DNA of 64,000 bases, taken from Marsupella aquatica. Lineage: Eukaryota > Marchantiophyta. Position 1 is the stretch's first letter. Every line of letters begins with the position of its first letter. A program made the position numbers and the translations under genes. Under the pieces are notes generated by a model that saw only the letters and a list, made by a program, of their open reading frames with translations, searched no databases and had not been told where the DNA came from. The stretch covers positions 7,998,001 to 8,062,000 of the forward strand of contig OZ316893.1 in the NCBI GenBank assembly GCA_973895155.1, in the 5' to 3' direction. This document shows, one piece after another, positions 34,329 through 48,600 of the stretch.

Positions 34329-36610
34329 GTTTCATTTTACCATGATTACTACTGGTAGTAAACAAAAAAAAGTGTGTTGTCAGATTGGGTGTCTAGTCCT
34401 CATAGTTATCATACCCAATAACCTTTGGTTTTGGACCAAGGTTGCTGGCAGTAGGGTCTCTGGACAAATTACTCGTCTTACCTTTCTATGTGATTTACTC
34501 GGGAGCTTTATCAGGTTTTTCAGCTGGTTGCTTCAGTTTGTGGCTCAGCAGAGGGTTAGTTCGTTTGGCTTTTGTTGGGGCTCTTTGGTATTTAGGGTTT
34601 TTCCCTGGCTTTCCCCATTCCCCCTTCGTTGGGTATCTTGTCTCCGAGAGGGGTCCCAGGGGCAACACCCATAAGGGGCGGAAAACATGCTCTTGCAAAT
34701 CCAAACTGGAGTTTACAGCTCATGGAATTATGGAAAGCCACAATTCAATAACACGCCCCCCCCCCCCCAATTTATTGGGATTCTGGTCTTTTTGGGATCC
34801 TGTCTCCAGGTACGGCTCTCCAGGTAAGGCTCTTGTTGTCCTTTAATAGTGATTTGAATACCTCGAGGGAAAGCATGATTTAACGTAACTGCCACTGTGG
34901 GCTCCCATGAGGATTGCCTTTTTGTAGCACACGTTTTAATTATTTTATTTTATTTCTTTACTTTTTCTTTGCAAATGTTTTCTTTGTTTGTTTTCTACAC
35001 TTTATTTCACTCGCTGGGGCTCAGACACAGTAATTTTTCTGGTGGTAGCGTAATATCCGCAGCATCTCATGGAACCAGGATGTTATGTGGAGCCTACCCA
35101 ATCGAGTCTCTTCACGTGGGATACTGGGACATCGGACGGCGATTTGGGTAGGATCTTTGTCGCCCGTTGGAAAGAAGATGGTGGGCTAGTGGATTGAGTT
35201 GGGGCTCTGATGACGATAATTTGTAAGGTTTTTTCTTCGTTTCAACCATGAAGAAGGTCAGGTGTGAAGGAGAAGATGCTCAGAATCTTCCTTAAATAAT
35301 TTCACTAAATTTAAAATGATAATTGTTAGATTTTTGCTGGACATTTTTTTTTAAAAACTTGTTTAATTTTTGCCAAAAGTGGAGAATTGTTTTCAGTGAG
35401 CTAGAATTTGACAAATTCTGCCCCACGCTGGCTGTGACCAGCTGGAGAATGCTGACTGACCGCGGGTTCAATGCTTGGAGTCACGACAGTGGTGCTAGTA
35501 AGAAAAAGTAAGAAAAAAATATATATGTCTTGGAAAAACATTAATCTCACAAAAATGAATTAAAATTAAAATTCATGGCATCCAACTTTATGCCAAATCT
35601 ACTTTCACAACCCAAATGGATCTGCTGAACTGACTAGTTACAAAGAGATTCAAACCAGTTTAGCACTAGACCATGACACTGAACAATTGAACTAGTGGGC
35701 AGGGCTTCCACACGGTAAAACCCACTCTACCAGATTGATGACAAATTACAATACATGTTTTCTCAAGTGGAGGATGGTTGCATTTTAACCTAACTAAGGT
35801 CAGTTTCTCAATTGGCAGCTACCATTATCAAAGCCCAGGACAGTGAATGGTTTAAAACTGAGTGAGTTCTTCAACAAGGGATTCCTATCTTTGGTAGGTT
35901 TAGACACATTACAAAAAACAAAATATTTATAAAAAACAAATAGACACATAACAAATATTGGAAAGCATAACCCTCTCATCTAGATCTACTGAGGCTCCCC
36001 AAAGTGATACATGAGTGAAGGATTTTGTAGCTTCACAATGATTATATCTATGTCCTCAAAAGCAACCCGGCCTGACGATCAAACAACGTAGCAAAGTGTG
36101 GGAACACTACCTAGCAACCTCTCCAGTCATTTTCTGTGCACTCCAAAGATTGCAATACTTGAAAACAGAATCTATGAAACTCAATAGTATGGAGATAATG
36201 ATTATGGTTGATTTGTGATCATGGACAGTTAATCTTTGAAAAGACCAAGATTTACATCCAAGTAGTGTATCAGCTCATAGGGGGGTGGCATAGGAAGCAA
36301 AAATGTCTAATTCATTGGGTTACTCCTAGCACATGCATGCTAAGATTGGTCCAAAACAAATGTTTTTGAAGAAACTCATAAACAAATTGGAAATTGTAAA
36401 ATATAAGAAGAGGACTATCTAAAAGTCCTTGTGTCTCAAAGAATATAGATTTTATTTGAAAAACTTCATAATAGGACTCAATGGTGCTACTTGAACAACA
36501 TGAGAGGATATTAAGGGGATGAATTCATTTAGGAGCGGGTAGGTACCAAATCTCCTCCACATTAAGTTTAATACAAAATTGTGTTGACCATGAGGCTGCT
36601 TCTTTTTCAA
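34329..36610. other. Intergenic region between MITE and TMC gene
   Basis: No gene was recognised. A poly-C run lies near 34756-34770, and an AT-rich stretch follows 35330. ORFs of 60-134 codons here show no recognisable domain. The part nearest 36610 probably holds the 3' UTR of the TMC gene. Confidence 0.4.
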
Positions 36611-39600
36611 CTAGTACCAAGGGATTTCCTTGCTGTTTGCTTTTGATGTAGAGCTTGTCCCACTGTGTTTGCCTTTGGGGGAGGAAGTTGATCGACTAGT
36701 TTTTCCTTTTGTTGTTCTTTTCTTCCTCTTTTGTTGCCTTCCTCTCGCTGGAGTAGAAGCTTGATATGTTTTAATTACCTTCTTAGTACGCAATCTATTC
36801 TTTATAGAATCTCTTAAAACTCTTGCTTGTGGAAAAAATGAATCAATGAGGGACAAATTTCGTGGAGGCAGAGGCTCAAAAATTGGTTGAACATTTGGTT
36901 TCTCATTTGGAGGCATTGTTGAAAAATCAATTGTATTACTAGTTGAAGCAAGCTCTGAGTCTTGCTCTATGTGGCGGATATCTGCTGAGTCTTGAGTAAG
37001 AGAGTTTGATGAGGGGGGAATCTGAAAAATCTGTGCCGAAGCCGCATCAAAGGAGGTGTTGGATATCAAATTGTAGTCAGAAAATGGTTGTAGAATTGGA
37101 GTACTACTCAGTACTCCTGAAGATGACCTTATAGTTTGGGAGATAGTGTGAGCTAAGTTTGATGATGGAGCCGTTTGTGAGCTTGAAGGCTCTAAGTTCT
37201 CTGGGGAGCTCTCTGAAAATCCAGTAGGTTGGGTCCTAAGGATGGACTTTGAAGATCCTATAGAACTGTTGTTTTCTGAAGGATCCTCCATTATTGAGGA
37301 GAATTGTACAGACCTTTTAACTTGGTTGGTATGCTCATGCAGTGGAATCTGGTTGGCAAATATACTTGCTCTATTGTATTTAGAGGGGCCAAGTTTTTTA
37401 CAATCATCGGTAGTGAAAAGATCTTCTTGAATATTTGCCGCCATTTTATCTTTCTTTGTACTTTTATTGTCCATTCCAACATGTTGTTGGCTTAATCTTC
37501 TTAGAACCTGGCCAAGTGAATGCCAGTCTTCCATGGAAGATTCTTCCTTTTGCTGGTGGACAAGGTTTGTTTCTTCCATTTCAAACTGTTGAGTCTGGCT
37601 CAACCTTCTTAAAATTTTGCCCAAAGAATGCCAGTCTTGAGCTTCCACATTTTGAGTGCTTGGGTTGTCTTCTCCAATGGGCGTCTCATTAGTTCCTTCA
37701 GATGGATCTGTAATTGGCATTTGTTGACTTTTTGTAGGTGCTGTTTGGCTCTCCTCTACTTCCATGGAGATGAGGCCATCATCCTTAAAAGAGCTGCCAA
37801 TTGAACTACTTCTAGATTGATAATTGCTGTCGGCATTTTCATGAGAAGAAGTCAAGTAGGCACCATCAACTGAGAGTGAATCTTTCTCGCTTAAATCTGT
37901 GTTGTATGGCCAATCCTGACCGGCAAAAGGAAGTGGAAACAATTTAATTTATCCAGCTTGAGGCTTGGTAAGGATCCTCTCTAAATTCCTTAATTTTCAT
38001 GCTCGCTAGCATAGAACTTTGTTCTAGCATACAACACAAAACTTCAAGTGCAAGGTCCACTTATGCTTAAAAAATGAAACAAAAACAAAAGATTTGACTC
38101 CTTAGTTTAAACTGAGTGTGAAAGACTTCTCTAAAACGAATGCAGTTGTCACAACATAGCTTACTAGTGGAAATTTATGGATAAAAAATGATATAATTTT
38201 ATCTCTGAGTATCATGATATATCAGCATTTGGTCAAAAGTAACTTGCATCCTAGATCTACCATTTAAGCTTCCCTATCACCTAATACAATATGATGTGCA
38301 TTCAAGAACTAAACTGCAATAGTATACTTGAAACAAGTTTTAAGCTGAGTTAACTTTAAATATACCCCTACTTAAGTATCTATGTGATCTCTCAATGTAA
38401 TGCAACTCACATGTGGCCCTGCAAAATGTTTAGATCTACAATCGACCTTCACCTTAAGGCTTACAAGTCTACAACCTTGACACCTCCTTCCAAGAGATAT
38501 ACGCAACAAAAACCGTACATCAACCTGATTTTTGTTTCCCTCTTAATAAACAAGATTTTCCACCTACTTTATCTTGCAAAAATCATCTAAGAAATAACAG
38601 CAGGTTTTAAAACATAAAATGGTCGTCTCAAAACATTCTATACAGTTTTCTTCTTTTAATTAAGTACCATGACGTCAAAAAGGTTACATACTTAGTAGGA
38701 AGCCTGGTTCCACTACACAGTCACAAAGAACTTCTTGCTTATGGTAAAGAGTTACAATAATTCTGCATGGTAGGAGAATTACAGGTGGCATTTGATCATC
38801 GGGACTTAGTGTTGGTTTTTGAAACCAATTCAGTTCAGTCAAGGCAGTAGCCAGCTGAGAGGAAGTTAGGCTTCCAGTAGTACTTTTGTACAAGGAAGTT
38901 TGCACACCCTACAAAAACAAATCAACAGCAAAACATAAATTACAAGGACAACAATATATACTAAAGTAGCCAAAAGATTAGCTACAAAGTTAGCAGTGTT
39001 TTTCACAATACTCTTCTAAATTGCACCAATTGAAACATCCCCACCACCACAACAAAACGAACAAAATGCTTGCTTCCCTTGTCCGATACTTGGAAACTCC
39101 ATATTCACCTTAAATACTTGAATAGCATCATATCAAAGATTGACTCATTACCCCCGCCAATAATATATTAAAGAGTCTCCAATTGGCACCATAATTACCT
39201 TTATATCTGGTTAAATATAGCCAGTGTAGGCAGACAGGTTGAGTATATCTAACGTTGTCAAAGTAAAGTTTAAGGTTTCTCATTTGTTAATGCTAACTGC
39301 AATTCTTGGGTGTTAGATAGAATTTCTTTGTTAGTACATGATAACCTATCTGTCAAAATTTTTATAATTCTTACACCAAGCAGAAGCCCAGGTAGAAGCC
39401 TACTATTGACCAGAACTAATTTCGTTGAGTATTTTCAAAGAGAAACTACAACTTATGGCTTGATCCAAGCATCAGCTATAATTCACATGATCGTATACAT
39501 CAGCTATGATTCACATGATGGATTTTGTTGTAAGCAATGGTACTAATTGGCCACAAATATGTTTCTTTTCTATGTGGTCATTTTTTCTTTGGTCATAGTA

Positions 39601-42600
39601 CACATTGTAATAGTAAATCTTTCCTCAAGTGTTGATGGAGATGGAATTTCCTATCTGACTAGTGTGGTGCTTGTATAGTAATTTTTGAAGTTGCTAATAT
39701 GGTGAATGCACATTTCAGATTTTGTCTTATTCAGATTTTTGTGTCATGTATTTTTATTTCATCTGCCTTATCAAGGGGCAGCCTTTGTATTCTATACATT
39801 TTTAATTAATTTTTAGAGCCCTTTAGTTTTAGGTATTCTAGGGTGCTTTGAATTTATTTTGGCAGCCCGCTTTCACAGTATGTGTTTTCTTAGAGATAAA
39901 ACCGAAGGCTCCACCACCAAGAGTGAGAGAAATGATGCTAAAGAACATGAATAGATAGCCTCTTAAGTTCTCCTCATGTTTTTCTTTCATAGGTTTATGG
40001 TTTTTATTGAAAGGAGTGTCATTCATAAGGCACCCTGAGTTAAATGCACACATCGTAGCATCGTTTGACTGTACCTTTTCTTGGTCACTGTGCTTTTCTT
40101 GGCAGACACTTTATTTATATAACAGCACTTCTATGTTCTCATTATTTATATAATAGCACTTCTATGTTCTCATATTTTATTTATTTTCAGATCATTACAA
40201 GACAAAAAAATAAAACATGTGCCAGGATGAGCATGCTATGTTTGCACTGTTATTGCTTCACTATCCATAAGCTATAGAATGAGAAACGTGTAAATGTCTA
40301 ACAAGGAACTCAATCATGCAGGAAAGGTTGCATGCAAGTTGAAGAAGTAAGTAGTTGACCATTCAATATAAGGTGAATCTTGGACTGTTGTTATCTCCAG
40401 CGTTGGTCAATAAAGGAACCATAAATAGGAAAATATATAAGTCCACTGTAATAAGTGAATGTGCTTCAGAGAAGATCATCGTGTTTTAAGACCAGCAAGT
40501 AAGTCCTGCAATTTTAAAAACTAAATATGTCATCCTCAACAATAGTTGGCTGAAAATCAAAATTGGCTATAAACAAAAGGTGCTAGAAATAAGAATTCTA
40601 CAAGAACCATGACTAATATTCTTGTTTCCTAATAGAGGTAGAAAGACGTATACTATCAAATTGGGAAGGCTTGGCTAGCACCCTGTATTTGTGATTACTT
40701 AGAGTAATTGTTCTCAAAAATATAGAGCAATGTGGAGGATGATCATGAGCACAACTTCAATAGGAGATCTTCACAAGTTTCTTCACCTAAATATCCTTAC
40801 CCAGGTAATACTTTTTAATCAAATATAGCAAAATTTTGAAAATCATTAGATAAATCCATGTGTTTCAGAAAAACTTAGTGACAGTCTGGGGTATGAGATC
40901 TCCATACATAACTATGCTTTGACTTTGTATGCCATAAGATGTAAGCTATGTTTACATCTTCTTGATAGATATTTGGATGGATACAAAACACATTGGCTGG
41001 TATTTTACACTCCATAGATAGACAGTGAAAATTTTATGTTAACCTTCAAACATGGTCTCAAATTTTGTAAGCCACTACCAAAATAATAAGGATGTTTTAA
41101 CAACACTCATATATGTCAAGGTTTTGACATATGTATCATAACTTGTTCTATCTTCTTTGGGAGACTGTACCGAGATTGTTTTGCATTATGTACTTTTCTT
41201 GGTACATGTTTCTTGTTTAATGTTGTTGTTTAATGCCTGGTTGGGCGGCTTTGGTCCCCTCTTATGTTTTGGGCTCCGGCCTCCCCTTTTTGGGAGAAAA
41301 ACAGTAAGGAAACTATTTTGACTTATTCATTCTCTCCCTGCCTCCTCTTTATAGAGTCCTTCCCTGGAATTTGGACCTTGGACCTCAAGTTTGTCACTGG
41401 AAGTTAGGGTTTAGGGTTGTACGTTACCAAAGGACTATGAGATTTGATGAGGGTATAAAGGTGAAATTACGTTAACTAGAGATAGCGGTTACTTTTATTT
41501 AAAGGGAAAATGAGTGAAACCCTACAGAAAGGGATGCAACAGAAATTGGTTATAACATTTGAAGCCAAGATTGGTGAGTCCCTACTCAAGTGAGATACCA
41601 CTTAGCTATGTCTGCTTTGTCTAAGATAGTTGTTACTTTGACATGCAAGGCCTATCACTTTCTTGGAATAGCCAAGGACTTTTATAATTTATGTTGTTTC
41701 CAAAAGCTATAATTAGTCATTTTGATATAGTAAGATTCCCTACCATCAGCACTCCCTCCACTTTTGCCCTCTAGTAATATTCTCTAGTCTTAAAATAAAC
41801 TTAAAAAATTGCACCTCAAGATAAGAAAAAATGTCAGTTAATATATATACATATATATTCTTCTAAATGAGAATCTGTAGCGGGGGGAAAACACTCAAAA
41901 GGATAGTACATACACCTTTTTTCATACCTCCTCCTCAATATAATTACTTTCTTCTTTTGGGTACATACAATATAGTACATAAAGACTTTTTACAACCTTA
42001 GCGAGAACAGCATATACTCACATATTACTTCTTAGGAGGTATGTCATCATAAGCAACAAAATTATGTTAATCAATACGAATAAATGCTTTGCATTCAAAA
42101 CAAAGTTTTTAAGAAATACTTTTTGTTCCACTTAATTTACTTTTCAAGGGTAGAGATTTTACAACCATTTTGCATTATCTAAACTTCATCTTTCTTATAG
42201 CTTCAAGCTTAGAAATGCCTGTTATCTAATTAAGTGATTCATATCCAATCAACTAGTTAGTGAAACAGATGTAGTAAATGAAATGGGTTAGAGAAGGTCA
42301 GAAGCTAAAGATATTACCTCTCTCATCCGTTTAAGTTTCTCAATAGATTCTTTCCTTTGTGATCCCATTTCAAATTTGGTAAGAGCCAAAAATTGTCTGG
42401 TTTCAATAAGTTGAGATTGCACCAAGACAACAATGAAAATCAAGAAAAAAATAACCCCTAGCAATACTGCAGGGTTGAGGATCCAAGTAAATGCCAGCCA
42501 TAATGATGATGGTGCTTTCTGCATAATTTGTCCCACCAAAATATTTTAAAAGTTAGCCAGTAAACATATAGCTTTCTTCAAGAGTACAAGTTCTGCCTAT

Positions 42601-45600
42601 TATAGCTTTGAAACTTTGTTGGAAAAACATGAATGGTTTCTCTATAGCCAAATATTTTTGTCAAAAATAAATATGATTGACTTCTTTCTTCTTATATAGC
42701 AATGAAATTCTAAATAGTAACTCAAGGTCTTACATCCATGCTTGGATGAAAAAATAGAATTTTTTAAATTTACTATGGGGATGACTTTGAAGATTATATT
42801 GCAACTATTTTGGCACACAGAAAGCCTGAAGCCATTGGAAAAAAACCATCGCCTCATTTTTGCCTGGTGTTTCATTTAGCTGTCTGAAAATGTTATAAAT
42901 GAGTGTGCATGGTCTATCAACAATCGACATGTCATCAAAAAACAAACTAAAGTTACTTGTTGGTGCAATATATTTGATAACTTAAAAATTTTTATTGAAC
43001 AATGACCAATATTAATTTAAAATTATCACAAGCTAGTTATAATCTAAAATAGACTCTCAATTCAACCTTTGAAGTTTGGATAAAATTTGCTCTTTTCAAT
43101 ATGGAGTTAACTATTTGTGACGTTATAAATAAAAGTCCATGTTTAGATTCCACAAAAGTTTAGAAAATCATATCCTGCTTGAATATTTGGATTGAGATTC
43201 CATCAGAGATTATACATTTCAAAGGGATATTTATTATTATAGATACCAGCACAAAATAGTCTTCCCATGTTTACGTTTATAGAAAATTCAATGACATGGG
43301 CAGTTTTAGACATGGTTATATGATTAGTCAAAGTTAGAGCAACTTACACTTAAAATCTCAGTGCATGCAAAGACTCCAATAAAAATGCAAAATGATTCAA
43401 CCTATAAAATTTGGATCATGGGTAATTAAGTGGCAATTATATTTTTGGTAATGAATAACTATATCTAGTAACAAAATAATGACTGAAAACCAGGTAGTCT
43501 GTTTGAAACATACCTGCATATATCCACCAATAATATCATACATTGAACTTTGAGTGTAAATAGGCCCACAAAACCCATCTTTTTTCTCCATTACAAGTAT
43601 GGAGACAGGAATAGTGGAAAGAATAAGTGTAAACAAGAGTACACCATAAGTAAGAGTTGATGTTCGAGATGCACTGAAAGCCTTTTCAACTGGGGCACAT
43701 GTCTTGAATAGGGCAATCTGCATTCCCAACAAGGAGCTAAAGTTTGTGTTGTAACACAATTTGTTTGTGACAATCCAAAAGACCCTACTAAAGGAAGAAC
43801 AAAAAATGAATCAATAAAGTGAGTACTTTAGAAGAAGCAAAAGTAATAAAAATATTCCAGAAGATCCCAACAATCTTATTGGTGAGACTGTGAATTATTA
43901 AAAACATTAATATTTTAGGAGAAGAGGTTTTTATTAACTAACTTCATCCAAAATATTAGAAGAGTGGGATCATTGGAGAGTAAAAAACAAGAGTATATTG
44001 TTTAAGGAGGTAAAATACTGGAGACTGAGGAGCAACGTAAGATCAACTAAGATCAATTCAAGAAAATTACAGAATTACATAGACAGAGAAATAGACAAAG
44101 CGGATGCGTTAAGAGGGTATACATTGTGATCATCATTTTTTTTTATAATGCCAAAATATTTATATAAATTATTATTTTTCATATTTAAATGAGCAAACAG
44201 TTATGATTATACCTTCATTGTATAGAACGTAAAGAAATTGGAAAGGAACCCAAGAACAGGAGCCATGGGACTAAAACAAACTCCCCACCAAACAAGGGCT
44301 TGCACATACACAACATCCATTGCCATATCTTCTATAAGCAACTGTCTTTTATTCTGCTTACAAATATCCACAACAACCAAAAAATTTGAATTAATAATCA
44401 AAACAAGCATATGAAAAAATGAATTGTTTAATTCAGGCAAAAATACTGAGTCTTGAACTGATCACTACCTTTAGCAAAATAGACTCAAATATGGTATTGT
44501 AAATCACTAAGACATTAGAGCGCTGACATCATACCAATACTTGTATTGCAAGGAATGGAGATGGTAGAGACCCCATGATAAAAGATGAGATAACCATATC
44601 CGTACGCCAGTTCAAATATAGCTCTTGATACAGATGAAATAACTACTAGGCGCAAAATTTGACCTCCCACATAGTTCTCAGCACAGGTCGGGACACATAA
44701 ACGCATCTGCAAAATTCATCATAACTTGAACATCATGGTTAAGTTAAAAACCCATGTGAGCTCAAACCCAATACCTCATTGAATTTTGCTTTAAAGAATT
44801 GTGGTTCAAGCTGAATTTAGTTTGGGGCATGCATGCTCAGTTTAGGGTTGTTATGTGTTGTTCATTGGTGCCGTAGATTTTCATTCTTAAACTGCTGACT
44901 TTTCATTTTGGCTTTGGGCTTGGGCCAAAGCCAAAGACCTGAGTTGCCTAATAGCAGGAATAGGTGTGATGATAGCCATTTAATGTGAATGAGCTAATCC
45001 TGGTTAGTTGTCTTAACACACAAACAAAACAAAGGCATTGTGATCTAGGAAAAAATCAAGGGTGAGGTACTTATTATCTCAAAAAAGAGTAACATTGTAG
45101 AAAATCCCAGAACATCTTATGTTATAATCTTTCATGATAACTTACACGGAAGAAAGTTTGTGGGACCACATCTCTTGTTGCCAATGCAAACCAAAAAAAT
45201 GTGAAATAAGCTCGGAAATAAGGTGAGCATTTTTAAGCAAAAGAAAGGTTGGTTATAAACCCAACCATATTGTCAAAATTACACCAAGCTCCTAGTGCTA
45301 AGGAGGTATTTGCTTGATAGACCCCCAAAATGAAACTTATTACTTGATCAACCCCCTGAGGTCTATCAACAGTCCAGATCTGAGATCTAATGGTCCATCA
45401 ACAGTCCAGATTGGCCAAAAGCATGGAGGGGGTTGATTAAGCAAACTTTTTCAAGAAGGGGGTCTGCTAAGCATATCTCTCTAGTGCTAACCTTTAGAAA
45501 CTGCTAAGAAAAGTTTATTATTATTTGTGGTATCTCAGTATCAAACATACTGACATTATAATTATCTGAAAATTTTATATTAACCTGAAGTATGACATTG

Positions 45601-48600
45601 AGAGTCTCCAAGGAGGATCCATGTTCGGGAAACTATCCAAAGCGTGTCTAGATTTAAGATACAACTTCAGCATTGCACCTTGTTACTCATCAGATTTATT
45701 CTCTACATAGCTTGGACCACACGCTAAGATTTACTGCATGAATTGCCATAACGTTACTGCATATATTGTTATGAAAAATTACTAAAGTGTCTTTATTTGG
45801 AAAGTAATGCCTGGATGGACTGAGGGGTTTTCTGTGAAGCACCCATGGATTTGCAAACGGGTTTGCAAAGCTGACTCAGAACATCAAATCTGCTCGGATA
45901 ACACTCTTTACAGTTTTGACTAATATGTAGACTACTCAGGGCGTCCTTCATTAAAAGCGAAGCGTCTTTCCCAAACTACGTGGTAAGTTGGTGCTCGTGC
46001 CCAAATACTAAGGGCGTTCTTCACAAAAGCAAAGCATCCATTGGCAATTAGTTTATAATATTTGACCAACTTTGCACTCATCGGCAATGGACCAATTGGT
46101 TTCAGAAAAAATGGAAACTTTGTCAGGTAACAGATTGGACATCAGAGAACATGCTGGAATTTTGAGCTGAAATAGAAATCCAATTTCTTATATAAATGCA
46201 CAAGTTAACTGAAATCAGCATTTCACAGTTGGTGGAGACACCTGGAAAAACTACTAGGGGAGTCCTTCTCAAAAGCGAAGCATCCTTCTTAAGATAGCCC
46301 AACAATGAGATTTTGGGTGTAAAATGAAACAGTGTGTCACAGTCCATGGGGATGGGCAAAACAAACCCCTTGGTCCATCCGAGCATAACTTCACTTATTT
46401 GACTTTTATTATTGAAATGCCAAGGGTTTTTTCAAGATCAAGGCCAAAAACTGTTTCTCTTGTTGATGGCTAAGATCAATCCATGCATTTTTATAATTCA
46501 AACAAAAACCATGGCATTTAGTAACTTTTCATAAAAGTATCTGGGAACTATGAAAATTTCTCAATACAATTTTAACCGGTTCCTATTATGGAGTAAAATA
46601 TGTCAATAATCCTTCCGTACGAAATGCAAATCGGTCATTTAAAATTGACAATAAAATTCTTCTAGAATATTCTTCTTATAAAATTATGTTTGGGTCTCAC
46701 ATTATGTTCCAAATACTCCACTAACAAACTTAACCCCCCAAGTTGAAAACTGTTTCAGTCTATCTTGGAGGAGTCTATGTTGGAGCCTATTCAAGCGCTT
46801 GCTGTATTAATAAGAAAACTCTCAAAAGAACTTGACCTGTTGAGCAGGTGTACACTCTTAAGGCGAAAAACTCTAGCTAGTAGAAGTAAATCCTCAGCAG
46901 TCATAACAAGGGCCATGTGCTATTTCCAACAACTCCAATCTATCCTCCCTGAAAAACCTGGTTTGTCCTACCTTAGGCAAATTTCATAGTCCATGTAGGC
47001 CACTTTTCCTTCTATGCACATTAAGATTTTGGGTCTTTTCCAAGGAAGATTTTGGGTCTTAAGCTTAGTCTTGCCCTCAGTATTCTCCAAATCATGCAAG
47101 TTGGTATGCAATAATGATTCAATAGCATACACTGACAGATTTTTAAACAAGTTACAATGTCATTTCATACACTATACAATTTGCCAAAAGGTACTTACTT
47201 GTATGTCCACATTATCACAAATGTTCCATTCTGGATATGCTTTGTCACAACAATGCAAGCCTTCACTACAATATTTATCAAAACAACTGCCTTGATGTCC
47301 ATTGATAGCTCGCAGTGCCCTTGTAGTAGTCAGGACACGAATTGAACTAAGACAAACAAGTTGCATGTATAAGATAACACTTTCATGACGTTCTAACCAC
47401 TTGCTATTAATTTCCAGCACATATGGAGAGGCAAGTTCCATGTGATGGAAAGTACACAGCTGTTCCTTTTATTTGTCTATATGATTTTTAGGGGTGCCTC
47501 TTTTCACATGGGTCTCGGTAACTGCACATCAAAATATGACATATACGATGTACGACACCCCTGCATACCGTGATAATCCTAGTTTTTTCCTTTCAATCAA
47601 TGAATGCAACCACATTTTGATGTGTGATTACCAGCAGGGTTTTCACATGACTGCTCACATGTTCACTGGGCTGTCTGACTACTGGACCTAGACATCTCCT
47701 TAAAAATCTCCCAATTCGTACTTTAATTCCATTGTATGTACCCGAACTTATGCAGACTACTACAGCTACATCAGTTGAGTGAGCTCCCCCACCCCATATG
47801 TTTGTGTTTTTCCCTTCAAGTTGTCAATTGACTCACAAGGATAAGTGTCAGAAGACTTCTAGTAATGAGTGAAAACATTGTGCAATTGAAGCATTCTCAA
47901 CAATATGTATAGGAGTTAAGAAAACTAATTAGCATCAGCATATGGAGATAGTGTACATATTCAACCTGGAGTAGAAAGTTGCAAGATTGAGAAAGCGTAG
48001 AAAAAATAATTTAGTTAAAACAACTCTTTCTGCAGTGGCTGGTTTGAAGTTTTCCATATCAACAAGTATACGAACAACGACTGGACCGATATTATTCAGA
48101 AGTCCAAACAGAACCGCCTGTGCATAGTCACTCCCTGCCATATATATCATAAAGTAATCTTCAGATAAAAACTTTTATAGTCCTATCAATGCAACCCAAA
48201 TCCATGAATGATAAATAAGGGTGGCTTTACAAGAAGAGGGGGAGATGGTAGTGCTTTTCAACCAAGGCTATCTCTTGATGGTGCACTGGTGCTAAAGAGA
48301 GTTCAGAATCCTTTAGTGGCCCCCAGCTTAATATTGCCAATTGCAGCAAGTGATGCTGGACTAATTTTCTAAGAGACAAGTTGGGAACCCACTCCACCCA
48401 AAAGTCAACTAGTGTTTGGATAGAGCCCTTCTTGCTTTGACAAGAGAAGATCTGATGAAGGACCTGTACATGGGTTCAATTTTAATGCAAATGACTGAGA
48501 GCCAGATAAACAGATGACCTCCAAAAGAGGTGGTCCACAAAAAAAGAGGGAATTGTGCTCCACATAAGCAAAACTTGGGATCCCTGGGCTTGGGCCCCAC

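Noticed and set aside
34342-34846. Plus-strand ORFs of 110 and 134 codons
   Set aside because: They overlap in different frames, run through a poly-C tract, and show no domain.
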